Source: Lewinellaceae bacterium (GTDB lineage Bacteria > Bacteroidota > Bacteroidia > Chitinophagales > Saprospiraceae). From it: a stretch of DNA of 64,000 nt. Both the position numbers and the translations under genes were made by a program. The stretch is taken from contig JACJXZ010000017.1 of NCBI GenBank assembly GCA_020636375.1, forward strand, positions 1 through 64,000, read 5' to 3'. The notes under the pieces are model-generated. The model saw nothing but the letters and a program-made list of their open reading frames with translations, had not been told where the DNA came from and did no database searches. The number at the start of each line of letters is the position of its first letter. The stretch's first letter is position 1. Positions 8,558 to 17,107 of the stretch are shown here, piece after piece.

Positions 8558-10030
8558 ATGCCTCAACACACCGGCCTGAACCGCCTCTACTGGAAGATAT
8601 CCGCCACCCTGCTGCTCGTCCTCGCAGTTGTGGGCATCGGTTACATCCTCATCACCAGCTACACGGCCCGGCAGTACCTGCAGGAGGTCAACCAGCGGTT
8701 GTACGGCAGCATCGCGAAGCAGCTCGTGAAAGAAACCCGCCCCCTGGTAAACGGGCAGCCCGACACTGCGGCCACTCACGACATCATGCACTCCATGATG
8801 GTGATCAACCCGAGCGTGGAAGTCTACCTGCTGGATACGGCGGGCAGGATCATCGATTACGTCGTCCCCTACAAATCGGTCAAGCTGGAGCGGGTCGGCC
8901 TCGGGCCGGTCCGCGAATTCATCGACAGCGAAGGGCAGGCATTCGTGCTGGGCGACGACCCCAAAAAGCCGGGAGCGAAGAATGCCTTTTCCGCCGCCCC
9001 GGTTATCGAAAGCGGGCGGCTTACCGGCTATGCTTATATCATACTGGCCGGCGAGGAGCAGGCCGCCGTCACGTCCAACCTCTTTGGCAGCTACATGCTC
9101 CGGCTGGGCGCCGGCATGTTCTTCCTGGCCCTGGCGGCAGCCCTCGCCATCGGGCTGATCGCCATCGGGCTGATCACCCGCAACCTGCGGCAGATCATAG
9201 TGGCAGTCCGGCGCTTCAAAGAAGGAGACTACGACGCGCGCATCCCCGAAAAGGACAAGGGCGACCTGGCTATCCTGGCGGACACCTTCAACGCCATGGC
9301 CGACAAGATCGAAGCCAACATCGAGCAACTCCAATCCATGGACCGCCTGCGCCAGGAACTCATCGCCAACGTCTCGCACGACCTGCGCACCCCCCTGGCC
9401 CTGGTCCAGGGCTATATCGAGACCCTCATGATGAAAGAGGACAGCCTGCTGCCCGAAGAGCGCAAAAAATACCTGGAGATCGTGATGGACAGCTCGGACA
9501 AACTGTCCCGGCTCGTCGCCCAGCTGTTCGAATATTCCAAACTGGAGGCCGACCAGATACAGCCCGAGAAGGAACCCTTCCTGCTGTCCGAACTCGCCCA
9601 GGATGTGGCTGTGAAGTACCAGATCCTGGCCCTGGAAAAGAACATCGAAATCCGGCTGGACACCCCCCCGGAACTGCCCCTGGTCTTCGCCGACGTGGCC
9701 CTGGTGGAGCGCGTCCTGCAAAACCTGATGGACAACGCCCTGAAGTTCACCCCGCCCGGCGGCAAGGTAGCCATTCAGCTCAGGAACCACAACAAAGGGG
9801 TGGAAGTGCGCGTATCAGACACCGGCCCCGGCATCCCCGAGAGCGAACAAGCTCATATTTTCGAGCGCTACCGGAAATCAGAAGCCACAGAAAACAAGAA
9901 GGTGGGAACAGGACTGGGCCTGGCCATCGTAAAGAAAATCCTGGAAATCCACAATGCGGCTATTCAGGTGCAGAGCAAGCCGGGGCAGGGGGCGGCGTTT
10001 TGGTTTATGTTGCCGGCTTATCAGCAATAG
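8558..10030 (+). CDS. Sensor histidine kinase (HAMP-HisKA-HATPase_c)
   Basis: 490 residues. TM1 lies at about 12-34; a periplasmic sensor region of about 140 residues has a PAS-like feel (S-V-E-V-Y-L-L-D-T-A-G-R-I). TM2 is at about 178-205. HAMP follows (RRFKEGDYDARIP), then HisKA with the phosphorylated His in NVSHDLRTPL near residue 277. The HATPase domain has N in LMDNALKFTPP, DTGPGIP and GTGLGLAI boxes. It pairs with the response regulator upstream. The start codon directly follows the CAATATAAC array; no Shine-Dalgarno-like sequence is present, which is normal for the phylum. The signal is unknown. Confidence 0.94.
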   Translation: MPQHTGLNRLYWKISATLLLVLAVVGIGYILITSYTARQYLQEVNQRLYGSIAKQLVKETRPLVNGQPDTAATHDIMHSMMVINPSVEVYLLDTAGRIIDYVVPYKSVKLERVGLGPVREFIDSEGQAFVLGDDPKKPGAKNAFSAAPVIESGRLTGYAYIILAGEEQAAVTSNLFGSYMLRLGAGMFFLALAAALAIGLIAIGLITRNLRQIIVAVRRFKEGDYDARIPEKDKGDLAILADTFNAMADKIEANIEQLQSMDRLRQELIANVSHDLRTPLALVQGYIETLMMKEDSLLPEERKKYLEIVMDSSDKLSRLVAQLFEYSKLEADQIQPEKEPFLLSELAQDVAVKYQILALEKNIEIRLDTPPELPLVFADVALVERVLQNLMDNALKFTPPGGKVAIQLRNHNKGVEVRVSDTGPGIPESEQAHIFERYRKSEATENKKVGTGLGLAIVKKILEIHNAAIQVQSKPGQGAAFWFMLPAYQQ

Positions 10031-10090
10031 GAACTCCAACTTTATTCGAGTTCGAATATGTGGTTTGCTTTTTCGAAAAGTGAGGGGCGA

Positions 10091-10498
10091 TCAGGACGAT
10101 AAAAACGGATTTTCTATTTTCAACTTGCCGTAAATCATTTGTCTACTTTGCAAGTCCTCTGAGTATAGGATGTTACAATCATGCTCAAGGGCTGCACTAA
10201 TGATCAAGCTATCGTAATAGCTGTATTGGTAATCCTTGTGAATAGAAAATGCCTGAAAAATTATTTTTTGTGTGATTTCCAATACCTGGCATTGATGCGA
10301 TAGATTTTCAACATGGTGTCGAACATCTTCAATATCCATCTTGAATTTCCGAAGGCATACATTGGCATTTTCAGACAGGACCTGGGTGCTGATGAAGTGG
10401 TTGTCCTTCAGAAGAGAAAGTGCTTTTGATTTCTTTGAAGCCTCAACATCAAAAAGATATAGCCAAATATTGCTATCTATAAAAATCCTATCGCGCAT
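10091..10498 (-). CDS. PIN-domain protein, VapC-like toxin
   Basis: 135 residues. The N-terminus has the PIN motif IFIDSNIWLYL with the first catalytic Asp. The middle has a conserved Glu in STQVLSENANV, and the C-terminal half has YSYYDSLIISAAL (Asp) and ILYSEDLQ (Asp/Glu). These four acidic positions build the Mg-dependent ribonuclease site of VapC toxins. The gene overlaps the small upstream gene (10488-10688) by 11 bp, as in type II toxin-antitoxin operons. It is expected to act in the cytoplasm on RNA. Confidence 0.88.
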   Translation of the reverse strand: MRDRIFIDSNIWLYLFDVEASKKSKALSLLKDNHFISTQVLSENANVCLRKFKMDIEDVRHHVENLSHQCQVLEITQKIIFQAFSIHKDYQYSYYDSLIISAALEHDCNILYSEDLQSRQMIYGKLKIENPFLSS

Positions 10499-10688
10499 TC
10501 GCTTCTTCTCTATCGAATTTGAAATTGCTCAAATCGAAATGAAACTGATCATAAAAATCTTCCAAAGAAGGTTCTGCTTGTTCTGCCTTAACATCTTCTT
10601 CAATTATCTGGACCGCAAAATGCCGGAGTATTGCCCGGATCAGTTCAACATCCTTATCGCTCTTTATCTCCAGGACGAGCTTTGTCAT
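10488..10688 (-). CDS. Antitoxin partner of the PIN toxin
   Basis: 66 residues, acidic. The N-terminus (T-K-L-V-L-E-I-K-S-D-K-D) could be a small strand-helix dimerisation/DNA-binding element, and the C-terminal half (E-x-S-L-E-D-F-Y-D-Q-F-H-F-D-L) looks like the toxin-wrapping tail. The family is not one I can name. The call rests on size, charge and the 11-bp overlap with the PIN gene. Confidence 0.75.
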   Translation of the reverse strand: MTKLVLEIKSDKDVELIRAILRHFAVQIIEEDVKAEQAEPSLEDFYDQFHFDLSNFKFDREEANAR

Positions 10689-10765
10689 GGTTAATCGATT
10701 GTAGTCGTTAAAGATAACAAATAATTGACAAAAAATAACTGCCCCGAGTTCCTGAAAGGTTCTTT

Positions 10766-11371
10766 TTATCTATGCCTTTCCTCCAACACCTTCACCACGT
10801 CCTCCAACTGATAGCCCTTTGCCGCCAGTAGCACCAGATAGTGGTACATCAGGTCGGCCGCCTCGTTGAGAAACAGGGTTTCGTTGTCGTCCTTGGCCTC
10901 GATGATCATTTCCACTGCTTCCTCCCCCACCTTCTGGGCGATCTTGTTGAGGCCGCGGGCGAACAGTTGGGCGGTGTAGGAAATGTGCGGGTCGCCGCCC
11001 TTCCGGCTGTGAATGGTACGCTCCAGGTGGCCCAGGAAGTTGACGTGGCGGTTGGCCTCCGCCCAGCAGGTGTCTGTGCCGGTATGGCAGACCGGGCCGC
11101 GGGGGCGAGCCAGCACCAACAGGGTGTCGTGGTCGCAATCCGAGCGGATGTCGACCAGCCGCAAAAAGTTGCCGGACCGCTCGCCTTTCTGCCACAGGCG
11201 CTGCCGGCTGCGGCTGAAGAAGGTGACCTTTTCGTCCTGTAGGGTTTTCTCCAGGGACTCGCGGTTCATGTACCCCAGCATCAGGACCTTGCCGGTGTCG
11301 GCATCCTGTACGACGGCGGGCACCAGGCCGTTGCCCTTGGCAAAATCGATCTTTCCTATTTCGATGTTCAT
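10766..11371 (-). CDS. hisIE: Bifunctional phosphoribosyl-AMP cyclohydrolase / phosphoribosyl-ATP pyrophosphatase
   Basis: 201 residues. The N-terminal HisI domain (1-115) has LMLGYMN, FFSRSRQRLWQKGE, the metal-binding DCDHDTLL and VCHTGTDTCW (Cys/His zinc ligands). The C-terminal HisE domain (about 115-201) has a helical NTP-pyrophosphohydrolase core with GEEAVEMIIEA and EAADLMYHYLVLL. It catalyses steps 2 and 3 of histidine synthesis in the cytoplasm. It follows hisF on the same strand with about 160 bp between, so the two are probably co-transcribed. No other his gene is in the window. Confidence 0.95.
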   Translation of the reverse strand: MNIEIGKIDFAKGNGLVPAVVQDADTGKVLMLGYMNRESLEKTLQDEKVTFFSRSRQRLWQKGERSGNFLRLVDIRSDCDHDTLLVLARPRGPVCHTGTDTCWAEANRHVNFLGHLERTIHSRKGGDPHISYTAQLFARGLNKIAQKVGEEAVEMIIEAKDDNETLFLNEAADLMYHYLVLLAAKGYQLEDVVKVLEERHR

Positions 11372-11534
11372 AATGGTTTTATACGTAATTTCGGCTTTTT
11401 GGTTGTGAAATTAAAACCCTGGATTGTCCGGCGGAGCTTCGTACACCGTACACAGCCCTGTCCAACCGTCGGGCCCGTACACCGTACACGCTCTTAGGCC
11501 TATAGCCCGGTTTTCTCTCAACCGCCCCTTCCCC

Positions 11535-12290
11535 TCAAAGCCGCACCGTCACGCCCCTGCCCCGCAGGTATTCCTTCAAATCCCGGATTTCGATCTCCCG
11601 GAAGTGGAAGATGCTGGCGGCCAGGCCGGCGTCGGCCCTGCCTTTGGTAAATACATCGTAGAAATGCTCCATAGCCCCGGCCCCGCCCGAGGCAATGACC
11701 GGAATGGACAGGGATTCAGAAACCCGGGCGGTGATCTCATTGGCAAAGCCGTCCCTGGTGCCGTCGTGGTTCATAGAGGTGAACAGGATTTCGCCGGCGC
11801 CGCGGCTTTCCGCCTCTTTCACCCAATCCAGCAACCGGATTTCCGTAGGGATGCGCCCGCCGCTGAGGTGGACGTACCAGTCGCCGTTCATCAGCCGGGC
11901 GTCAACGGCCACGACGACGAACTGGCTGCCGAAGTTCCGGGCCAGCTCATCCACCAGCTCCGGCCGGCGCACCGCCGCAGAGTTGATGGAAATCTTATCC
12001 GCCCCGGAGGACAGCAACACGTCTACGTCCTCCAGCGAGCTGATGCCCCCCCCAATGGTAAAGGGGATGTTGAGGTGGCGGGCAATATCCTTGGCGAGGG
12101 CCGCCAGGGTCTTGCGCCGCTCATGGGTGGCGGTAATGTCGAGGAATACCAGTTCGTCCGCCCCTTTTTCGCTGTACAGAGCCCCCAGCTCCACCGGGTC
12201 GCCGGCGTCGATCAGGTTCACGAAATTGACTCCTTTGACAGTGCGCCCGTCCTTGATGTCCAGGCAGGGTATGATGCGTTTGGCTAACAT
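11535..12290 (-). CDS. hisF: Imidazole glycerol phosphate synthase cyclase subunit
   Basis: 251 residues, the usual HisF length. The (beta/alpha)8 barrel starts LAKRIIPCLDI-KDG with catalytic Asp11, has IPFTIGGGI and the second catalytic Asp in VVAVDAR, then MNHDGTRDGF and VIASGGAGA phosphate-binding loops. It uses ammonia from HisH to form imidazole glycerol phosphate and AICAR. The region upstream is a tandem ACAGGATTA repeat and a gene-poor stretch, so hisF seems to be detached from the rest of the his operon. Confidence 0.96.
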   Translation of the reverse strand: MLAKRIIPCLDIKDGRTVKGVNFVNLIDAGDPVELGALYSEKGADELVFLDITATHERRKTLAALAKDIARHLNIPFTIGGGISSLEDVDVLLSSGADKISINSAAVRRPELVDELARNFGSQFVVVAVDARLMNGDWYVHLSGGRIPTEIRLLDWVKEAESRGAGEILFTSMNHDGTRDGFANEITARVSESLSIPVIASGGAGAMEHFYDVFTKGRADAGLAASIFHFREIEIRDLKEYLRGRGVTVRL

Positions 12291-12292
12291 CG

Positions 12293-12353
12293 GACAGGAT
12301 TAACAGGATTAACAGGAAAGCATATCGAAAGGATTAACAGGATTAACAGGAAA
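12293..12353. repeat. Period-11 repeat (ACAGGATTA)n upstream of hisF
   Basis: Four copies of GGATTAACAGG in two clusters directly before hisF. The reverse-strand version occupies 27718-27878. This motif is a well-known type of dispersed intergenic repeat in Bacteroidota. Confidence 0.8.
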
Positions 12354-13748
12354 ACATGGCCACAACCCCACCCTTCTCCCCTTCTCCCTCTCCTTTCTCC
12401 CCTTCTCCCTTCCCCATGCATCAGGTTATGAAATTAACAAATCGATTTTCGCTATTCGCCAGAAGGTTGGCGGGCTGTGAGCCGCCCGCTCAGCACTGTT
12501 GGCCGCCGCCCGCTTGTCGGCGCTAAGCCTCACCTGCGGCAAGCCTGCCAGAAAATAAAGCAGGGCTAATGCGCAGAATAAAAATTCCATCTTGTGTCGC
12601 AAACAAAAAGATGAAACACCTGCTTTAAAAGCAACAAAGTAACGGTAAGCCGATTCGAAATATTTCCGTTCGCAAGCTGGGTTTCCGGGTTACCAGAGGA
12701 AAACTGGCAAACCCACAGTGCCTGCGCGCTTGGAAAAGGTTAGCACTGCGCCAGCTGAAGGCTAACTTGGCATTGAAATACCCCCAAGCGACGAACGCTT
12801 CAAGCAGCGAGCATTAATGCCTACCTTTTGGACGGCGATGAACCTGCACTGCGGCAAACCCCGATGAACTGCTGGAAGAATTTAAGTGTGAAGCAGCACC
12901 AACCTGGGTTGCTGCTGTCCAAAACCTATACAAGGCAGCGGAGGCGCCCGGGCGGGCTTGTACGCCTGGCTGCGCTGGGCACTGAGTGCGCTTCAGACAG
13001 CGCGTTCAGATCATGCAACAAAGATGCCCAAAGGCTCCTTGCTTTGCGAGACTTAGCTATTTGGTGGCGATTTCAAACTGTTGCGGCTGGTCGTTCTTCC
13101 GTCGCGTTTGATGCCTGTCAATGTTTACGACGCCGAGGAAAGCAGAATGGTTGTTGCCATTTGCTGCCATGCTGAAACGAAATAGCTCAAGGTTTATATG
13201 CACACCTGTTTGAGTTGCTGATCGCAAAAGTGCCACAGGCAGTAGACATAAAGGCACAACTCAAACGGACAACAAACAAGCGCAGACCTTTGGCCGCCTG
13301 TGTGTTGCGCCAATTCTCACTAATATCCCGAAAATGGTAGATAGCAAAATGCTCTATCCTGCGGATTATCGAAATCTTGTTCAAGCGAACCATCGACGCT
13401 CAAGATGAACCGATGAAACTCACCGTTCATGCATGCTTTATGCTCATGATTGCCTGATGGACACAACTGGTTCACTTTTCAAATCGAATCCTGGAACTGT
13501 TTGGGTTCAAATCAACTAAGGCTTTTAAAGCCAAACCTTGGTGGAAGGCTTTAAGAAGCGACCCGATGATAAGTTAATCCTCTGATATCGCGATACCTTC
13601 TGGGTTAGGAAAGAAATACAGCAGAGAATCGACTCATATGTAAATGGCCACAACCCCACCCTTCTCCCCTTCTCCCCTTCTCCCCTTCTCCCCCTCTCGC
13701 CCAGTTGTTGGCTGCTTTCCCCTCTCCCCCTCTCCCCTTCTCCCCCTC
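12354..13748. other. Gene-poor region, probable decayed sequence
   Basis: Almost 1.4 kb without an intact gene. Pyrimidine-rich CTTCTCCCC arrays flank it at 12370-12415 and 13662-13752. Between 12830 and 13560 several short frames read like protein but are broken by stops: about 13063-13184 plus, 13192-13338 plus in another frame, and 13340-13550 plus. That is the pattern of a frame-shifted old gene. A 54-residue minus frame at 12426-12590 starts with a signal-like hydrophobic stretch but then degrades into low-complexity residues. I cannot name the ancestor. Confidence 0.5.
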
Positions 13749-15485
13749 TCAATACCTCCACCCCACCAAATCTGCACTTCCCGGCACCCGCCCTTTCATC
13801 TCTTCGGCCCATTTCGGGATAAACATGCGGTGGTAGCGCAGGCGGGAGATGTGGTTAGGCTGGGTGTGGTCGCCGTTCCAGCAGTGCTCGGCGCGGTCGC
13901 CGTAGTCCACCTCGCCGTCGTAGTAGGGGTCGGTGCTTTCCAGGAATTCTTCCGTCAGGTAAACGGCATTATTGAGGTAGTAGTTGTCCATATCGCCGCA
14001 GTAAATGTGGATTTTGCCCTTCAGTTTCGGCCCCAGGGTCTTCCAGTCGCGCTTCATGATGTAGGCCAGGTCGTATTTCTCCTTCCAGTACTTTGCCACC
14101 TCGTGGTCGATCTCGCCGGTGTACTTGTCCCAGATCGGCTTAGGATAACCGCCGTCGCCCACCGGGCCGAAGACGGCCTGCCAGATGTCGTACTGGTCGC
14201 CGGAACGGCCGTTGGTGCCCAGTGCCAGCTCCATGTGGTTGTAGTCAATCATCAGGGTGGAGACATGGCCCAGGTAATCGCGCCGTTCCGGGCGGGGCGT
14301 ACGGCGGAAGCCGCCGTCGATCCAGTAGGCGTTTTTGTCTTCGTAGATATTGACCGTCACGTAGTGGCGGAAGTCGATGGGGTCGGGGCAGGCGGCATAG
14401 CAGCCGTTGAACTCATCGGGATAGAACACCTGAACGGCCAGCGCTTCCCAGCCGCCGGTGGAGCCGCCGTAGGTGAAGCGCGCCCAGCCCTCGCCGATGC
14501 CGCGAAACTGCGCTTCGATGTAGGGGATGAGCTCGGTCATGATGGCGTCGCCGTAAGGGCCCAGGTTGGCGGAATTGACGGCGTAGGAATCGTCGTAATA
14601 GGGGTTGGCATGCTGGATTTCAATGGCGATCACCCGGGGAAACCCCGGGCCCGTCCACATTTTATAAAAATCGTAGGCCTCCTGCTGCACAATGCGGTTG
14701 TAACAGTCCACCTGGAAACGGCCGCTGTATTCGCAGGGTTCCGTAGTGTCGGGCGGTTCGGTGCGCCAGCCCCCGAAGTCGTAGGGGAAATGGCCGTGCA
14801 TGATGGCCAGGGGGTATTTAACGTCCGGATGTTCCTCAAAGCCTTCGGGCAGCAGCACATGGGCGCCCAGGTGCATATCCCGGCCCCAGAAATCGCTCAG
14901 CAGCTGGCTGCGTATCCGGACGTGTTTGACGTATTTGGTGTCCTCCGGAGGTTCGATCGGCGGTATCTCCTGGTCCAGTTCGATGTCAATGGCGGCGGGC
15001 AGGGCCGGGTCGAACGCGATCTTTTCCGGGCGGCTGTACAGGTTGCCGGGAGCGCGGTTCCAGTGCTGTCCCTCGCCGCAGTCCATCGGCAGCTCGACGG
15101 TATGCCCGTCGGAGCGGCGGAAAGTTTCGTATTTGTGAAGCAAGGCCTGCACGTAGTACTCGCCCGCCGGCAAATCGGCCAGGCTTTCGATCGGGTAGCC
15201 GAAGGCAGCGCTGTCAAAAACCGCTGCTCTGCCAGGTGCCCAGCCGTCGACGTCAATACCGAACACCAGCTGGGTGTTGGGGCGGTCGCTGACCTGGAAA
15301 CGCGGCTCGGCTTCGTCATCGACGGAAAGCAGGAGCAGCAGGCGGCCATCCAGCAGGCTGTCGTCCGCAGCGTTGTAGGTAATGGAGAAGTAAGCCGGCC
15401 CGGAGGCGGTTGGCGCCTCCCGGGAAACGCAGCTGCATACGGCAAGCGCCGACAGGCCGAGCCACAAGGGGAGTTGGCTTTTCAT
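13749..15485 (-). CDS. Secreted lipoprotein, putative esterase (alpha/beta-hydrolase)
   Basis: 578 residues from ATG 15485, giving a signal peptide with lipobox-like LAVC/VCSC (Cys17 or Cys19). The N-terminal 200 residues form a beta-rich domain; the rest is an esterase-D-like alpha/beta-hydrolase. It has YPLAIMHGH as oxyanion strand, the nucleophile elbow GGSTGGWEA with Ser near residue 342, and candidate acid and His in the C-terminal GDMDNYYLNN and CWNGDHTQPNH segments. Probably a surface or periplasmic hydrolase of unknown substrate. The C-terminal codons end beside the CTTCTCCCC array. Confidence 0.8.
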   Translation of the reverse strand: MKSQLPLWLGLSALAVCSCVSREAPTASGPAYFSITYNAADDSLLDGRLLLLLSVDDEAEPRFQVSDRPNTQLVFGIDVDGWAPGRAAVFDSAAFGYPIESLADLPAGEYYVQALLHKYETFRRSDGHTVELPMDCGEGQHWNRAPGNLYSRPEKIAFDPALPAAIDIELDQEIPPIEPPEDTKYVKHVRIRSQLLSDFWGRDMHLGAHVLLPEGFEEHPDVKYPLAIMHGHFPYDFGGWRTEPPDTTEPCEYSGRFQVDCYNRIVQQEAYDFYKMWTGPGFPRVIAIEIQHANPYYDDSYAVNSANLGPYGDAIMTELIPYIEAQFRGIGEGWARFTYGGSTGGWEALAVQVFYPDEFNGCYAACPDPIDFRHYVTVNIYEDKNAYWIDGGFRRTPRPERRDYLGHVSTLMIDYNHMELALGTNGRSGDQYDIWQAVFGPVGDGGYPKPIWDKYTGEIDHEVAKYWKEKYDLAYIMKRDWKTLGPKLKGKIHIYCGDMDNYYLNNAVYLTEEFLESTDPYYDGEVDYGDRAEHCWNGDHTQPNHISRLRYHRMFIPKWAEEMKGRVPGSADLVGWRY

Positions 15486-15577
15486 GGCAAAGGATTTTGC
15501 CGGAAAGATAGCCAAATTTGGGAATCGGGCGCAGGAATGCAGGGAAGGTTGTGTATTCGTGCATTGGTGTATGTGTG

Positions 15578-15745
15578 AGGCTGCTCCGGAAAGTCCCCTA
15601 AATGTGTGGATGAGTGAGCAGCTGAATGAGTGAATAAATATAAAATATGTATTGTTTTAAAATCAAACTTTATTACATAGTTGATCCTATTCACTCATTC
15701 GCCAACTCACTCCTTCACTCCTTTTCCGGGGTTTCCGGAGTGCCC
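15578..15745. repeat. Palindromic dispersed element, family P2, copy 1
   Basis: Bounded by GCTCCGGAAAGTCCCC on the left and CCGGGGTTTCCGGAG on the right, forming inverted ends. Inside are TGAATGAGTGAATAAATA, AAAATATGTATTGTTTT, TTATTACATAG and ATTCACTCATTCGC. The copy at 18115-18313 shares all these blocks. No coding content. Confidence 0.85.
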
Positions 15746-15766
15746 GCACCAATACACACCTCCCCC

Positions 15767-16180
15767 CTACTCCACCTTCTGCACCTTATACACAAAGTAA
15801 TTCGTCTTCCCCTGCCAGGGCATAGCGTTGTAGCGCTCCTTGTAGAAGAGCTTCACCTGCTGGCCTTCAAAGTTCTGCAGCTGTTCGTAAACCGCTCTTT
15901 GGGGCACGGAAAAATCCCATATATTGCCGCTGACGCCGTCGACGTCCTGCTGGAAGCCGCCCAGGTTGAGCTGCCCTTCGTAGGTTTTGAATACCACGCC
16001 TTTTTTGGAGATTTTGATCAGGTTGCCGGCGCGGGTGCCGTCGCTGTAGGTCCAGCTGGATACCCATACGTAAGCGCCGCCGCCGGCAATGGCGAGCAGG
16101 AACAGGATGAGGAAGAAGCGCTTGACCCAGCTTCCTACTTTTTTCACGCCTTCGTTGACGACTTGTTTGAATTCGCTCAT
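15767..16180 (-). CDS. Conserved small membrane protein
   Basis: 137 residues. A charged N-terminus (SEFKQVVNEGVKKVG) is followed by one membrane helix at about 22-42 and a C-terminal extracytoplasmic or cytoplasmic domain of about 95 residues with strands VVFKTYEGQLNLGG and GQQVKLFYKERY. The start is the only Met before the helix. Similar proteins are common in Bacteroidota and are often mislabelled as 6-phosphogluconate dehydrogenase; nothing here supports that enzyme. Function unknown. Confidence 0.78.
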   Translation of the reverse strand: MSEFKQVVNEGVKKVGSWVKRFFLILFLLAIAGGGAYVWVSSWTYSDGTRAGNLIKISKKGVVFKTYEGQLNLGGFQQDVDGVSGNIWDFSVPQRAVYEQLQNFEGQQVKLFYKERYNAMPWQGKTNYFVYKVQKVE

Positions 16181-16323
16181 GGCTTTCGTTTTTTGTTTTG
16201 CAGGCGAACGCGCAGCGGGCTTAGTAACCTCCGTGGAGTATTTGGCTAAGCCCGCTGCGCCTTCGCCTGCGGCACATTGCTCATGGGGGCAGGAATCTGC
16301 TCCTGCTCTTGACGTTTTTTTTT

Positions 16324-17025
16324 CTATTTGTCACTTTTATACTCTTCCTTCAGCAGCTCCGGATGGGTTTTGGTGAATTTTTCCACCTTGGGTCGGGACA
16401 CGTTCGCCACGTAGGGCTGGCTGAGGTGATCCGGGTAATAATCCTGGTGGTACCCTTCGGCTACGTAGAAGACGCCGAGGGGTTCCAGCGTGGTGGCGAT
16501 GGGGGCGTCGTATTTACCGGAGGCGTTCAGCTGGTCGATGTAGGCCTGCGCCTGTTTTTTCTCTTCTTCGTTTTGATAAAAAATGGCAGTCCGGTACTGC
16601 GGGCCCACATCCGGCCCCTGGCGGTTGACCTGCGTGGGGTCGTGGCCGGCAAAGAAGGCGGTGAGCAGTTCTTCATAGCTGACTTTGCTTTGGTCGTAGT
16701 ATACCGCTACCGCCTCAGCGTAATCGGTCGTGCCGGTACACACCAGCTCGTACGTGGGCCTGGGCGCTTCCGGGCCGGCATAGCCGGACACCGCTTCTTC
16801 CACGCCCCGGACGCGCTCGAACACTTCTTCCACGCACCAGAAGCAGCCGCCGGCTAAGACGGCGCGCGACAGGCTGTTGTCCAGTTGCTGTTCGATAGCA
16901 GAAACGGCGGTTACGCCCTCGGGATAGTCAATGTTCTTTTCCCGCGCGGGCATGTCTGCCTTCTGGGAGTTGGCGCAGCTCCAGCTGAACAGGCCAATGG
17001 CGAACAAAAGGGTTATCTTTTTCAT
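16324..17025 (-). CDS. msrA: Peptide-methionine (S)-S-oxide reductase, exported
   Basis: 233 residues. A signal peptide with lipobox SWS-C (Cys about 17) predicts an envelope lipoprotein. The MsrA fold starts near residue 55 with AGGCFWCVEE, holding the catalytic Cys of the GCFWC motif. It goes on with Y-A-E-A-V, FFAGHDPTQVNRQGPDVGPQYRTAIF and EGYHQDYY, all diagnostic. The usual C-terminal recycling Cys pair is not seen; the second Cys of GCFWC or the Cys near residue 96 may resolve. It repairs oxidised methionine in exported proteins. Confidence 0.94.
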   Translation of the reverse strand: MKKITLLFAIGLFSWSCANSQKADMPAREKNIDYPEGVTAVSAIEQQLDNSLSRAVLAGGCFWCVEEVFERVRGVEEAVSGYAGPEAPRPTYELVCTGTTDYAEAVAVYYDQSKVSYEELLTAFFAGHDPTQVNRQGPDVGPQYRTAIFYQNEEEKKQAQAYIDQLNASGKYDAPIATTLEPLGVFYVAEGYHQDYYPDHLSQPYVANVSRPKVEKFTKTHPELLKEEYKSDK

Positions 17026-17079
17026 GTTTTTTCTTTTCCTAACACGAGGGCAGGGGGCTTTGTTATATTTGTTTGTTCA

Positions 17080-17087
17080 CAAAAATA
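17080..17087 (-). promoter_or_regulatory. Possible msrA promoter element
   Basis: TATTTTTG on the minus strand matches TAnnTTTG about 55 nt upstream of msrA. The -33 partner is poor: TTG is 14 nt away, or there is an AT-rich block further up. Confidence 0.35.
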
Positions 17088-17107
17088 TCACTATTCTATC
17101 ACAAGCC

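Noticed and set aside
8417..9790. 457-residue minus-strand open frame
   Set aside because: Antisense to the histidine kinase and runs into the repeats.
13644..15578. 644-residue plus-strand open frame
   Set aside because: Mirror of the esterase lipoprotein; it starts in the pyrimidine repeat and has no domain.
15767..16180. 6-phosphogluconate dehydrogenase
   Set aside because: This name is often attached to similar small proteins, but there is no Rossmann motif and the protein is a 137-residue membrane-anchored chain.
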